47,135 nucleotides of DNA from Gammaproteobacteria bacterium UBA7376 (lineage in GTDB: Bacteria > Pseudomonadota > Gammaproteobacteria > Pseudomonadales > Azotimanducaceae), in assembly GCA_002470275.1 (NCBI GenBank), contig DKNY01000013.1:4532-51666 (forward strand), read 5' to 3'. The notes under the pieces are model-generated. The model saw only the letters and a program-made list of their open reading frames with translations. It was not told the origin of the DNA and made no database searches. Position 1 is the stretch's first letter. Every line of letters begins with the position of its first letter. This document shows, one piece after another, positions 34,002 through 42,978 of the stretch. Position numbers and translations under genes: made by a program.

Positions 34002-34937
34002 TCAACAAAATGCCGACAGGCCACCCGTTTGCCCGCTCGTCTCGACTATCGCAACCTCAGGCCACTGCCGAATCCAGGTCAGCTGTCTCTTCGCGAGCTG
34101 TCTAGATGCCGCCTTCGCCCTGGCCGAAAAGGTGTCAAAGTCGTCTTGATGGGTCAGATAGCGCCAGGCTTGTCGATAGCCCACTGCACGCATGGACGGC
34201 ATATTCTCCTCCAGGTCGCCCCGAGCGAGTAGGTGTTTCACCTCGTCGACAAAGCCCCCAGCAATCATCGAATCAAATCTCTTATCAATTCGCTCATGCA
34301 GCCAGGCTCGGTGTTCCGGCACCATGGCCATCAAGGTGAGCGGCCGGTTGAGGCGCTGGTGCACATCTTGCCCCGCAGACCCCTGCCACTGCTCCAGCAA
34401 GGGAATGCCCGCGTGGCGTACTAAGGACACGGCCCGAACGAGGCGCTGATGATTATTCGGGTGAATTTTTTCAGCCGCCCGGGGATCAATTCGACGAAGT
34501 TCGTCATGCAGAACCTGACTCCCCTTAGTTGCCAATTCTTGTTCGAGCATCTCGCTCTCCAGCGCGCTACTAGAGGGCAGGGAGGCAATACCCCGAACAA
34601 AATTTCGCAGGTACATCATGGTGCCGCCCACCAGAATCGGTTTTTTGCCCGCTTCCAGGGCCGCACTCACACAACGATCGGCGTCGACCACAAAATCAGC
34701 TACTGAATAGGGTTGAGAAGGATCGAGAATATCCACCAAATCATGGGGGTAGCGCAGGAGTTCATCCTTAGTGGGCTTGGCCGTTCCGATATCCATGCCG
34801 CGGTATATCATGGCGGAATCCACGCTAATCAGCTGGGCCTTGCTGGGGCCACCCAGAGCATCCTGAAGGTCCATCGCCAGTTGGGTCTTGCCGATCCCCG
34901 TCGGCCCCATGAGCAGCAAAATACGATCTGGATCCAA
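34002..34937 (-). CDS. miaA: tRNA dimethylallyltransferase MiaA
   Basis: Transfers dimethylallyl to A37 of tRNAs reading UNN codons. From TTG at 34937, which has AGGA eight bases upstream, it is 311 aa and begins MDPDRILLLMGPTGIGKTQL, placing the P-loop at 11-18 as in other MiaA. Other blocks: ISVDSAMIYRGMDIGTAKP, PHDLVDILDP, PILVGGTMMYLRNFVRGI and ERHAT-like ARGDLEENMPSMRAVGYRQAW, RQLAKRQLTWIRQW. The frame stays open to 35090 inside mutL, with another possible start, GTG at 34994, lacking a ribosome site. Start moderately sure, function sure. Confidence 0.9.
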   Translation of the reverse strand: MDPDRILLLMGPTGIGKTQLAMDLQDALGGPSKAQLISVDSAMIYRGMDIGTAKPTKDELLRYPHDLVDILDPSQPYSVADFVVDADRCVSAALEAGKKPILVGGTMMYLRNFVRGIASLPSSSALESEMLEQELATKGSQVLHDELRRIDPRAAEKIHPNNHQRLVRAVSLVRHAGIPLLEQWQGSAGQDVHQRLNRPLTLMAMVPEHRAWLHERIDKRFDSMIAGGFVDEVKHLLARGDLEENMPSMRAVGYRQAWRYLTHQDDFDTFSARAKAASRQLAKRQLTWIRQWPEVAIVETSGQTGGLSAFC

Positions 34938-35004
34938 TAGCTCATTCCTGGAACGTTTTAAAAACTCCCCAACTGGCTGACCTTCGGATGGCACGGGGTC
35001 GGAG

Positions 35005-36870
35005 CTATTGGCCGCGCAAAAAAAGCCGATCGAGATCAGCGATACCGCGCTCGATATAGGTGGGGCGACCATGATTGCAGAGGCCTGCATTTTGCGTGAC
35101 TTCCATTGATCTGAGCAGCGCGTTCATTTCGGCAAGCGTCAGTTGGCGATTTGCCCTCAATGAACCGCGACAGGCCAGCGTCGCTAGGATATCCAGCTGC
35201 CGGCGAGCTACGGTATCCTGGGATTCACTCTCGATCATCTCACCGAGCAAATCCAAAACCATCTGCCCAATATCCGCCTTCGCCAACAGCACGGGTACCT
35301 CGCGAACCACAATGCTGGTTGGCCCACGACGCTCTACGCTGAGTCCGGCTTGGCCAAGAGCCTCCTGACTTTCCTCAACCAGAACAGCCTCCTGCTCGCT
35401 CACGTTCAAATTGAGGGGCACCAACAGCCGCTGCTGAACAACGCCCGCGGCAGCCGACTGCTCCTTCATGCGCTCATAGACAATGCGTTCATGCGCTGCA
35501 TGCATGTCGACCATCACCAGCCCCTGGGCATTTTGCGCGATGATATAGATTCCATGGAGCTGTCCGATGGCATAACCCAACGGCGCATGGCCGCCCGGTT
35601 GTTGCGCCGCACCACCAGGCGCCGACCCATCCTCAATGCTGAACTGTTGAGGGGCCTCGCCTTCCGGGGCCTTAAACCAATCTGGACGCTCTTCAGCAAC
35701 CATCTGCACCACGCCCCCTTCCGGCGTGTTGCCCTGAGGGGACGTTCGGCCCATGTCTCTCCGCTCGTAAAAAGCACCCCGCTGCCCACCGGGCTGATCC
35801 CGGGCCGGCATTTGTACCTCTGCTGCAGAACCGCCCGCGTGGTTCTCGCTATGGTGGGGCCGAATTGAGCGCAGGGCTCGATTCAGGGCAGAGAAAATAA
35901 AGTCGTGAACCTGCCGTGCATCGCGGAAACGTACCTCATGCTTGGTTGGATGCACGTTTACATCTACATGCTCCGACCTCAGATCGAGAAAGAGTACGAA
36001 CACGGGATGACGACCATGAAACATCACATCGCTATAGGCCTTGCGAACTGCATGCCCAACAACTTTGTCTCGAATACTTCTACCGTTGACATAGAAGAAC
36101 TGCTGATCCGTGAGACGACGGTTATGCTGGGGGAGCCCGACCCAGCCATGTAGCCGATAATCTTGGCTGCTCTCATCAATCTGAATGGATTGATCGACAA
36201 AGTCCTGGCTCAGAATTCGCCGCAGCCGATCTTGCAAATCACCCGCAGCCAGCACCAGGGAATGAGGCGCTCGGGCAGATGCCCCCTGTCCCCTAGACTG
36301 GGCCAAGGAGAAACCCACATCAAGGTTGGCCAAACTGAGCCTCTTAATGGTCTGATCAATCTGATTAATTTCAGTGCGCTCGGCCTTTAGGAATTTTCGC
36401 CGTGCGGGCGTATTAAAAAAGAGGTCTCTCACTTCTACCGTGGTGCCGCGCGGGTGGGCGATAGGTCTCACCTCTGGCTCCAGACCCCCGTGGCACTGAA
36501 TTTGCCATCCGCCGTCCTCGCTGTGTGTGGCCGACGCCAGTCTGAGCTTAGATACTGACGCTAGGCTCGCCAGCGCCTCGCCGCGAAAGCCCAGGCTCGA
36601 TACGCCCATCAGATCGCTGGCTTTGACAATTTTACTGGTCGCATGTCTTTCCAGCGCCAGAGGAAGGTCCTCCTGGTGAATGCCGCAGCCGTCATCCCGC
36701 ACCCAAACCAGGCCAACGCCCCCAGCCTCAGTACGTACCTCTATCTGGGATGCCCCAGCGTCCAGGCTATTCTCGATGAGTTCTTTGACGATGGAGGCCG
36801 GTCGCTCTACGACCTCGCCGGCAGCGATCTGGTCCGCAACGGAGGCACTGAGTTTTTTTACGCGAGGCAT
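35005..36870 (-). CDS. mutL: DNA mismatch repair protein MutL
   Basis: GHKL ATPase linking MutS recognition to strand removal. 621 aa. N-terminal ATPase: ELIENSLDAGA at 30-40, DDGCGI at 59-64, GFRGEAL at 94-100; transducer domain to about 335; a low-complexity linker about 340-430; then the dimerisation domain with DMHAAHERIVYE at 455-466. That segment matches the endonuclease motif DQHAxxExxxxE, with Met for Gln, seen in species without MutH. Flanked by amiB (12 bp gap) and miaA. Confidence 0.96.
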   Translation of the reverse strand: MPRVKKLSASVADQIAAGEVVERPASIVKELIENSLDAGASQIEVRTEAGGVGLVWVRDDGCGIHQEDLPLALERHATSKIVKASDLMGVSSLGFRGEALASLASVSKLRLASATHSEDGGWQIQCHGGLEPEVRPIAHPRGTTVEVRDLFFNTPARRKFLKAERTEINQIDQTIKRLSLANLDVGFSLAQSRGQGASARAPHSLVLAAGDLQDRLRRILSQDFVDQSIQIDESSQDYRLHGWVGLPQHNRRLTDQQFFYVNGRSIRDKVVGHAVRKAYSDVMFHGRHPVFVLFLDLRSEHVDVNVHPTKHEVRFRDARQVHDFIFSALNRALRSIRPHHSENHAGGSAAEVQMPARDQPGGQRGAFYERRDMGRTSPQGNTPEGGVVQMVAEERPDWFKAPEGEAPQQFSIEDGSAPGGAAQQPGGHAPLGYAIGQLHGIYIIAQNAQGLVMVDMHAAHERIVYERMKEQSAAAGVVQQRLLVPLNLNVSEQEAVLVEESQEALGQAGLSVERRGPTSIVVREVPVLLAKADIGQMVLDLLGEMIESESQDTVARRQLDILATLACRGSLRANRQLTLAEMNALLRSMEVTQNAGLCNHGRPTYIERGIADLDRLFLRGQ

Positions 36871-36882
36871 ATCTCTAGCTGC

Positions 36883-38208
36883 TCAACGGCGTGGTATCAC
36901 GATTGTTTGTCCCACTCGAATGCGATCTCCCTGGATTCGATTACGTACTTTTAATGCCGACGCTGTTACACCATACCGCAACGCAATCTCTGAAAGCGTA
37001 TCGCCTTTTGCAACCTGATGGTTAACCTCTTCACTTCGATTTGCCAATCTTGTCCCGGGCGGCGGATTTTCCTGCATAAACTCAGCGATGCCTGTGGCAA
37101 TGGCCGACGCCACCCGCTGCTGGTGATCCCGCTGGGAAAGCCGCTTGGCCTCTCTTGGATTTGAAATAAAGCCAGTCTCGACCAAAATGGATGGCATGTC
37201 AGGGGATTTGAGGACAAGGAAAGCCGCCTGCTCGACTTGTTTTTTGTGGAGCTTGGTCACCCGGCCCATATTTTTCAAGACCGCTTCGCCAACCTGTATG
37301 CTTTGGGAGCGATTGCCGTTCATGGACAAATCTAAAATCACCTGAGCCACCACGGGGTCGCGATCGCTCAGAGACACCGTGCCAACACCACCCAATAGAT
37401 CTGATTGGTTTTCTCTCTCGGCCAACCATTTCGCCGTCTCGCTGGATGCGCCTCGCTCAGAGAGGGTATATACCGAGGCCCCGCTCACCGACGCCTGCTT
37501 GAAGGCATCAGCGTGGATGGACACAAAGAGGTCTGCACGCTTGTCGCGTGCCAGCTGGGTGCGCTTACGATGCCCTAGGTAGTAGTCCCCCGTTCGAATG
37601 AGGAAGGCGTCGATGCCAGGCTTGGCTTTCAGCCGGTCCACAATTTTACGCGCGATCTGAAGCACCACGGTTTTCTCAAGTGTGCGCCCAGGTCCAAGCG
37701 CTCCCGGGTCTTCGCCCCCATGCCCCGCATCAATGGCGATACGAACATCACGGTCTGGCTCTTCGGGTTCCTCTCGAGGCTGGTCCGCGTCTCGATTTGC
37801 GTCGGTAAAAAACAAGTCGAGTACCAATCGGTTGCCATAGGAGGCAATGGGTTTGAGGGTAAAGGGTTTCGGCTTGAAGACGACGTTCGCATCTACCACC
37901 AGCCGATAGTCTTCCCCGCGCACCGCACCGCGAATGCCCCGGACGCCAGTCAGGCCTGTAGCGACCTGAGACATATCAAGCGACTGCCGAATTCGGGCGT
38001 TCTTAATATCAACGACCACACGATGAGGATTCGTTAGAGTGAAATATTTGAATTTGGCGACGTCGCTGGTGTCGACAACGATGCGAATATACTCCGGGGC
38101 TTCATGGCTACGCAGCCCCTGTATTTGATTTGCTCCGTGGGCGTCTCGTGCGGGCAGCACTGTAGACACCAGCAGCAAACCGGGGATAACAATCCAGAAC
38201 CTAAGCAA
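36883..38208 (-). CDS. amiB: N-acetylmuramoyl-L-alanine amidase with AMIN and LysM
   Basis: Periplasmic zinc amidase that cleaves septal peptidoglycan. 441 aa: signal peptide 1-25 (ends DAHG A), AMIN targeting domain about 30-135, amidase_3 domain with zinc ligands His163, Glu178 and His232 and catalytic Glu344, and a C-terminal LysM at about 396-439 (HQVAKGDTLSEIALRYGV). The LysM is typical of AmiB/AmiC-like enzymes outside enterics. The start is TTG and overlaps the tsaE stop by 8 bp (TTGCTTAG). Named amiB by locus. Confidence 0.93.
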   Translation of the reverse strand: MLRFWIVIPGLLLVSTVLPARDAHGANQIQGLRSHEAPEYIRIVVDTSDVAKFKYFTLTNPHRVVVDIKNARIRQSLDMSQVATGLTGVRGIRGAVRGEDYRLVVDANVVFKPKPFTLKPIASYGNRLVLDLFFTDANRDADQPREEPEEPDRDVRIAIDAGHGGEDPGALGPGRTLEKTVVLQIARKIVDRLKAKPGIDAFLIRTGDYYLGHRKRTQLARDKRADLFVSIHADAFKQASVSGASVYTLSERGASSETAKWLAERENQSDLLGGVGTVSLSDRDPVVAQVILDLSMNGNRSQSIQVGEAVLKNMGRVTKLHKKQVEQAAFLVLKSPDMPSILVETGFISNPREAKRLSQRDHQQRVASAIATGIAEFMQENPPPGTRLANRSEEVNHQVAKGDTLSEIALRYGVTASALKVRNRIQGDRIRVGQTIVIPRR

Positions 38209-38701
38209 AGTCCACGCTCACTTGGCGCTGGAGCGGTGCTCCAGAACCGGCATCATAAGTTGCAAGGCGCACTTTGGCATGGGCTGAAGGCAGCCAGCCC
38301 TGGCCTTTCTCCGGCCACTCTATTAGCTTTAATCCAGGCCCGGTCATAATTTCGTCGAAGCCAGTAAATTCCAATTCTCCAGGCGATCCTAGCCGGTACA
38401 GATCAAAGTGAAAAACCTCCCAATCCAGCATGTCGTAAGGTTCCAACAGTGTATAGGTTGGGCTCTTTACCGCGTCTAGATGTCCCAGAGCCCGCAAAAT
38501 ACCCCGTGCCAACGTAGTTTTCCCGGCGCCAAGATTCCCCTCTAGGAACACCACAACGCCATCTGCATAGTGCGCTTTGAGCGTGGCAAGCAATTCCGCT
38601 CCGAAGGCGAGCGTAGCTGCTTCGTCCTGAAGCACTTTCTGAATCGGCCTTTTCTGAAAAGTTCTCTTCTGAAAAGTTCTGGGCTCATCGCGTTTTGACA
38701 T
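38201..38701 (-). CDS. tsaE: tRNA t6A biosynthesis ATPase TsaE
   Basis: ATPase that with TsaB and TsaD makes threonylcarbamoyl-A37 in ANN-decoding tRNAs. 166 aa; Walker A GNLGAGKTT at 55-63, SPTYTLLEPYD, HFDLYRL and LIEWPEKG are family hallmarks. The N-terminus is about ten residues longer than usual and contains three tandem five-residue units, RTFQK-RTFQK-RPIQK, at 8-22. Starts 6 bp after the nnr stop and overlaps amiB. Confidence 0.95.
   Translation of the reverse strand: MSKRDEPRTFQKRTFQKRPIQKVLQDEAATLAFGAELLATLKAHYADGVVVFLEGNLGAGKTTLARGILRALGHLDAVKSPTYTLLEPYDMLDWEVFHFDLYRLGSPGELEFTGFDEIMTGPGLKLIEWPEKGQGWLPSAHAKVRLATYDAGSGAPLQRQVSVDFA
38637..38681 (-). repeat. Three tandem 15-bp units in the tsaE 5' coding region
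   Basis: Units at 38667-38681 and 38652-38666 match at 14 of 15 bases; the third, 38637-38651, is more diverged. They encode RTFQK, RTFQK and RPIQK. This looks like a recent in-frame slippage duplication on top of an older one, outside the conserved ATPase fold. Confidence 0.8.
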
Positions 38702-38707
38702 GGGTGA

Positions 38708-40255
38708 CTACTCAGATCCTTGTCGCAAGAAGCTGGGAATTTGACCGATGATATCCGAGGCCAGAAGACTCCGCATGCCTAAAGTCTCCACGGCAAAGTC
38801 GGCCGTGGCGCTGTGAAGCAACACGGCCTGCTCAAAAGCATCGAAGAGTGGCCTGCCCTTCGTCCCTGCGGAGAGCATGGCTGCCGCTTGGGCAATGAAC
38901 CCGCCCGCCATCCCGGCAAGCACATCGCCCATCCCCCCGGACGCCATCCCCGGATTCCCATGACCACAAACTGACAGGGAACACGCCTCCGCCGGTGGCC
39001 GGTAAATCACGGATCCAGGGCCCTTCAGCACCCCGGCAGCATTGTAACGTTCGGCCAGCATAGCCGCTGCGCCAAGGCGATCTTTCTCCACATCAGCGAT
39101 GCCCACATCCAGCAGTCGGGCGGCTTCACCAGTATGAGGCGTTATGAATTTGAGGGCGTCGTTATCCCGCCACTGTTTGCCGAGGTAAGCATCGGTGGCC
39201 AACCAGAACAATGCATCGGCATCAAAGATAGAGACCTTATTGAGCGGCAGCAGTGCCTCCAAAATCACGCGTGCAGTGGGCCGGCGGCCCAGGCCTGGGC
39301 CCACAATCAAGACATCGCTCCCCGTTGCAGCCTCAACGACCTCTTCAGCATCCAGATTCAGCCACATCGCTTCGGGCAACCGAGTGAGCAGCGCGGAACG
39401 ATGCTCGGGTCTTGTGGCCACTCGAAGCATGCCCGCCCCACTGCGTAAGGCGGCCTCCGCCGCGAGCAAGACCGCGCCGCCCATGCCTAACTCTCCGCCG
39501 ATAATTAAAACCTGACCGCGCTGAGTCTTATAGGCGTCGAGCGGAGGGGGCGACAAACTTTGAGGCGCCCAGCGCAGTAACGGGATCCCTGGCTCGGAAG
39601 CCAGCACCCGCTGGGGAAGAGCCAGATCTGAAAACCTTTGGCGCCCAAAGAGATGCCGTCCTGGCCCTGTTTGGCTCGCTATTTTTCGAGTGATAAATGA
39701 CAGGGTTGTTTGAGCGGCGACGGCAAGCTCATGGTGGCCGGTATCCGGGTCCAAACCCGCTGGGATGTCCAGGCTAAATACCGGGCCGGGATGGGCATTG
39801 ATGGCCTTTATCGCGTCGGCGACATAGCCCCTGGGTGCGCCCTTGGCGCCAAGGCCCAGCACGGCCTCGACGATCAGGGCATGCTCGATGGGGGTTGGGA
39901 AAGCAGTCGTCGTTATCCCAGCCGTCTTGCAGGTCAGGTAGGCGCTGTAGGCATCAGGGCTCAGCTCATCCGGAGGACATACCGCGATCAACTGGACCTG
40001 ATAGCCTCGCCGCGCTGCATGCGCGGCTAACAGATACCCGTCCCCCGCATTATTTCCCTTGCCGCAGAGAATGCTTACCTTTCCGTGCTCGGGGAACTCA
40101 TCCAGCATTATTTCGAACGCGCCTTCCGCCGCGCGCTGCATCAAGGCGATGCCTGACAGCCCCAGACCACCCTGATCCTCGGGGGCCATGGCCAGGCCGT
40201 CCAGGCGGCGGGTGGCCTGAACGCTGTGCAGCAAAGTTGGCCCTGTCGCGCTCAT
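38708..40255 (-). CDS. nnr: Bifunctional NAD(P)HX epimerase/dehydratase
   Basis: Repairs hydrated NADH and NADPH. From ATG 40255 (with GGAGGAGG upstream) it is 515 aa. N-terminal epimerase domain: GKGNNAGDGY at 65-74 and SLDIPAGLDPDTG. C-terminal ADP/ATP-dependent dehydratase domain: QVLIIGGELGMGGAVLLAAEAALRSGAG, FDADAL, ITPHTGEAARLL and GNPGMASGGMGDVLAG. The order nnr-tsaE-amiB-mutL is standard. A longer frame to 40324 adds 23 unlikely residues. Divergent from queG across 109 bp. Confidence 0.95.
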   Translation of the reverse strand: MSATGPTLLHSVQATRRLDGLAMAPEDQGGLGLSGIALMQRAAEGAFEIMLDEFPEHGKVSILCGKGNNAGDGYLLAAHAARRGYQVQLIAVCPPDELSPDAYSAYLTCKTAGITTTAFPTPIEHALIVEAVLGLGAKGAPRGYVADAIKAINAHPGPVFSLDIPAGLDPDTGHHELAVAAQTTLSFITRKIASQTGPGRHLFGRQRFSDLALPQRVLASEPGIPLLRWAPQSLSPPPLDAYKTQRGQVLIIGGELGMGGAVLLAAEAALRSGAGMLRVATRPEHRSALLTRLPEAMWLNLDAEEVVEAATGSDVLIVGPGLGRRPTARVILEALLPLNKVSIFDADALFWLATDAYLGKQWRDNDALKFITPHTGEAARLLDVGIADVEKDRLGAAAMLAERYNAAGVLKGPGSVIYRPPAEACSLSVCGHGNPGMASGGMGDVLAGMAGGFIAQAAAMLSAGTKGRPLFDAFEQAVLLHSATADFAVETLGMRSLLASDIIGQIPSFLRQGSE

Positions 40256-40364
40256 TCCCAAGCCTCCTCCATTAGCTGTCTGCGAACACCCTCTGATTTT
40301 GCACCATCGGGCCAGCCAGCACACGGTTTGAGGCTATACTGAGCGAGCCGTCTCGCGTTTCACA

Positions 40365-41492
40365 ATGGGCAACAGGCAGAACCTCCCGAAAATGAAGGAT
40401 AACCACACTCAACTACAGCGTGCTTGGGACCCCCAGGCCGTCAAAAGCAGGCTCATCGACCGAGCGGAGGCTCTCGGATTTCAGAAAATGTCGATTACCG
40501 ACATTGACCTGAGGGGGCATGACCAACATTTCCGTGAATGGCTGGCCGCGGGCTATGCGGGCGAGATGCACTACCTTGAGCGCAACGTGGAAAAGCGCTT
40601 GAACCCTGCCCTTCTTCAGGAAAAGACCTGTCGCGTTATTTCGGCACGCATGAACTACCTGCCACCGGACACCTACCCGCTAGAGGTTTTACAGGACTCT
40701 AGCAAAGCCTATATCTCAAGATATGCCTTGGGCCGCGACTATCACAAGGTGCTGAGAAAAAAGCTCGCTCAGCTCGCCCAGGAGATCAATGCGCTTTTGG
40801 CGGAGCACGACGCGGAATTTCAGTATCGCGCCTTCACCGACTCTGCCCCGGTTCTTGAAAAAGCCTTAGGCGAGAAAGCCGGGCTGGGCTGGATGGGCAA
40901 ACATACGCTGCTGCTGGACCAAGAGGCAGGTTCTTGGTTCTTTCTCGGAGAGATCTATACCAACGCCCCCCTACCCGTCGACACCGAGCGCGTCGAAGAT
41001 GCCTGCGGAAAATGCAATGCCTGCATGACCGTTTGCCCGACCCAGGCCATCGTTGGGCCAAGAAAGCTAGACGCCCGGCGGTGCATTTCCTATCTCACCA
41101 TTGAGCATAAATCGGCTATCCCGGTTGATCTAAGACCACTGATGGGCAACCGAATCTACGGATGTGATGACTGTCAGCTGTTTTGTCCGTGGAATCGAGA
41201 GGCACCAACCACCACGGAGCCCGATTTTACGGTACGCCATGACCTAGACCAGGCAGAGCTTTTAGACCTGTTTCGACTCAGCGAAGCAGAGTTTCTTAGC
41301 CTCACCGAGGGGTCCGCCATGCGACGTATTGGTTACGCCCAGTGGCAGCGCAATATCGCTATCGCGTTAGGCAATGGCGCCCCTAGTGCTGATGTCAGGC
41401 AGGCGCTAACCCTGGGCCTAGGCAGGGTTAATGACATGGTTGATGAGCATATAAGATGGGCACTCGGTCACCTTGAACGGCAATCCGAATGA
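40365..41492 (+). CDS. queG: Epoxyqueuosine reductase QueG
   Basis: Cobalamin- and Fe-S-dependent enzyme that reduces epoxyqueuosine to queuosine in tRNA. 375 aa; the N-terminal cobalamin-binding part includes the putative catalytic Asp159 in FTDSAPVLEK and GLGWMGKHTLL. Two [4Fe-4S] clusters use Cys214, 217, 220, 224 and Cys240, 267, 270, 274. HEAT-like helices end the protein. ATG 40365 lacks a clear ribosome site; ATG 40392 would remove nine residues and is an alternative. Convergent with orn. Confidence 0.95.
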   Translation: MGNRQNLPKMKDNHTQLQRAWDPQAVKSRLIDRAEALGFQKMSITDIDLRGHDQHFREWLAAGYAGEMHYLERNVEKRLNPALLQEKTCRVISARMNYLPPDTYPLEVLQDSSKAYISRYALGRDYHKVLRKKLAQLAQEINALLAEHDAEFQYRAFTDSAPVLEKALGEKAGLGWMGKHTLLLDQEAGSWFFLGEIYTNAPLPVDTERVEDACGKCNACMTVCPTQAIVGPRKLDARRCISYLTIEHKSAIPVDLRPLMGNRIYGCDDCQLFCPWNREAPTTTEPDFTVRHDLDQAELLDLFRLSEAEFLSLTEGSAMRRIGYAQWQRNIAIALGNGAPSADVRQALTLGLGRVNDMVDEHIRWALGHLERQSE

Positions 41493-41505
41493 CCCTATCT
41501 TCCGC

Positions 41506-42054
41506 TCAGGTTGCCGGCGGCGCACGAAACATATGCTCGCGATAAAAGCGCAGCTCCTCGATGGACTCCCGAATATCCGCCAACGCCGTATGCTGATTCG
41601 ACTTCTTAAGGCCGGCTGCGATCTCAGGATACCAACGCCGAGCCAGTTCCTTGATAGTGCTAACATCTATCATTCGGTAATGCAGATAGTTTTCCAACGA
41701 GGGCATATAGGCCGACAGGAACCGGCGATCCTGCCAAATCGTGTTGCCACACAGAGGCGCGCTTTTTTCTTTAACGTAGGTCTCTACGAAGGCTAGGGTG
41801 GCCGCTTCAGCCTCCGTTTCTGTCACCCCCTCGCGCGCGATGCGGTCGAGCAAACCAGACGCCGAATGATGGGTCTGATTCCAATCGTCCATGCCGTCTA
41901 GCAATTCTTGGGGCTGCCGAATGGCGAGCACCGGGCCCTCCGCCAAAGTGTTCAGTTCGCCATCGGTGATGATGGTCGCCATTTCAATAATACGGTCATG
42001 GTCCGGATTCAAACCGGTCATCTCTAGATCAATCCAGACTAAATTTGCCAACAT
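41506..42054 (-). CDS. orn: Oligoribonuclease
   Basis: DEDDh 3'-5' exonuclease that clears two- to five-base RNAs, including the pGpG from cyclic di-GMP breakdown. 182 aa; acidic ligands in VWIDLEMTGL near 7-16 (Asp9, Glu11), WQDRRFLSAYMP, and the final HTALADIRESIEEL with the catalytic His and Asp. Length is normal. Lies convergent with queG (13-bp gap, no terminator seen) and divergent from rhdA. Confidence 0.97.
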   Translation of the reverse strand: MLANLVWIDLEMTGLNPDHDRIIEMATIITDGELNTLAEGPVLAIRQPQELLDGMDDWNQTHHSASGLLDRIAREGVTETEAEAATLAFVETYVKEKSAPLCGNTIWQDRRFLSAYMPSLENYLHYRMIDVSTIKELARRWYPEIAAGLKKSNQHTALADIRESIEELRFYREHMFRAPPAT

Positions 42055-42167
42055 AAAAACTCCGTATAAAGGGTGATCTTCCGCGCCAACAGTTGTTTTT
42101 TTGGCTACTTCCTCGGCATGTGGTTTCCGTTATGATGGCCTCTATCTTCCGGCATTTGGAATGCCTC

Positions 42168-42977
42168 ATGTACCACCAACATCCCGTGGAAAGCTTGGAC
42201 CCTGAAGAGGTCGCTGATCTGCCTGAAGAGCGTACCCTGTTGGTTCAGGTCACCTCGCGTGCGCTGTTTGAGCAAGCCCACCCGCCAGGTGCCGTGCTTG
42301 TGGAACCCGAACACTTGATCGCAAACGTCCCTCCTGCGCCCGGTAAGTTACCAGACCCCGAACAGCTCAGCGATTTATTTAGCGCCATCGGCTACGACGC
42401 CGATAAACGGATCGTCGCCCTGGATGCCGAAGGCGGGGGCTGGGCCGGACGTTTTCTGTGGACGCTGGACGTTATCGGACATCACGACTGGGCCTACCTC
42501 GATGGCGGTCTGCATGGTTGGCATCAGGCAGGCCTCCCCCTTTACCAAGGCATTGATGACATCGAGCCAACTCCCGTTGCTTTAACCATCAGTTCAGACC
42601 CAACGGCTGAACGGGAAGCGGTTCTAGCAGGCATCGACAATCCGGACTGCCTTATTTGGGACGTCCGATCTGCCGAGGAGTTTGCTGGGCTGCGCTCGGG
42701 CTCAATACGCAGCGGGCATATCCCTGGCGCCGTTAATTTAGACTGGGAACTGCTCAAGCATCCTGAACAACCCTTCCGCCTCTGTCAGTCACTAGAAGAG
42801 ATCGCTCAGAGCCTTGGGCTCATGCAGGCGGCGGACATTATTACCCACTGCCAAACCCATCACCGATCTGGGCTTTCTTACTTGGTGGGGCGCCTGCTCG
42901 GACTGCCGATTCGTGCCTACCCTGGTTCCTGGGCGGAGTGGGGCAATCGAGACGACACACCCATCGAGATAAGCTGA
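42168..42977 (+). CDS. rhdA: Thiosulfate sulfurtransferase (RhdA type rhodanese)
   Basis: Two-domain rhodanese that carries a persulfide on its active cysteine. From ATG 42168 it is 269 aa, matching the Azotobacter RhdA length. N-terminal inactive domain: DAEGGGWAGRFLWTLDVIGH; C-terminal domain: WDVRSAEEF, GHIPGAVNLDW and the active-site loop HCQTHHRSG with Cys228, identical to the characteristic RhdA loop. A longer frame to 42093 is open but begins with a TTG and non-family sequence. psd starts 1 bp after its stop. Confidence 0.92.
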   Translation: MYHQHPVESLDPEEVADLPEERTLLVQVTSRALFEQAHPPGAVLVEPEHLIANVPPAPGKLPDPEQLSDLFSAIGYDADKRIVALDAEGGGWAGRFLWTLDVIGHHDWAYLDGGLHGWHQAGLPLYQGIDDIEPTPVALTISSDPTAEREAVLAGIDNPDCLIWDVRSAEEFAGLRSGSIRSGHIPGAVNLDWELLKHPEQPFRLCQSLEEIAQSLGLMQAADIITHCQTHHRSGLSYLVGRLLGLPIRAYPGSWAEWGNRDDTPIEIS

Positions 42978-42978
42978 T

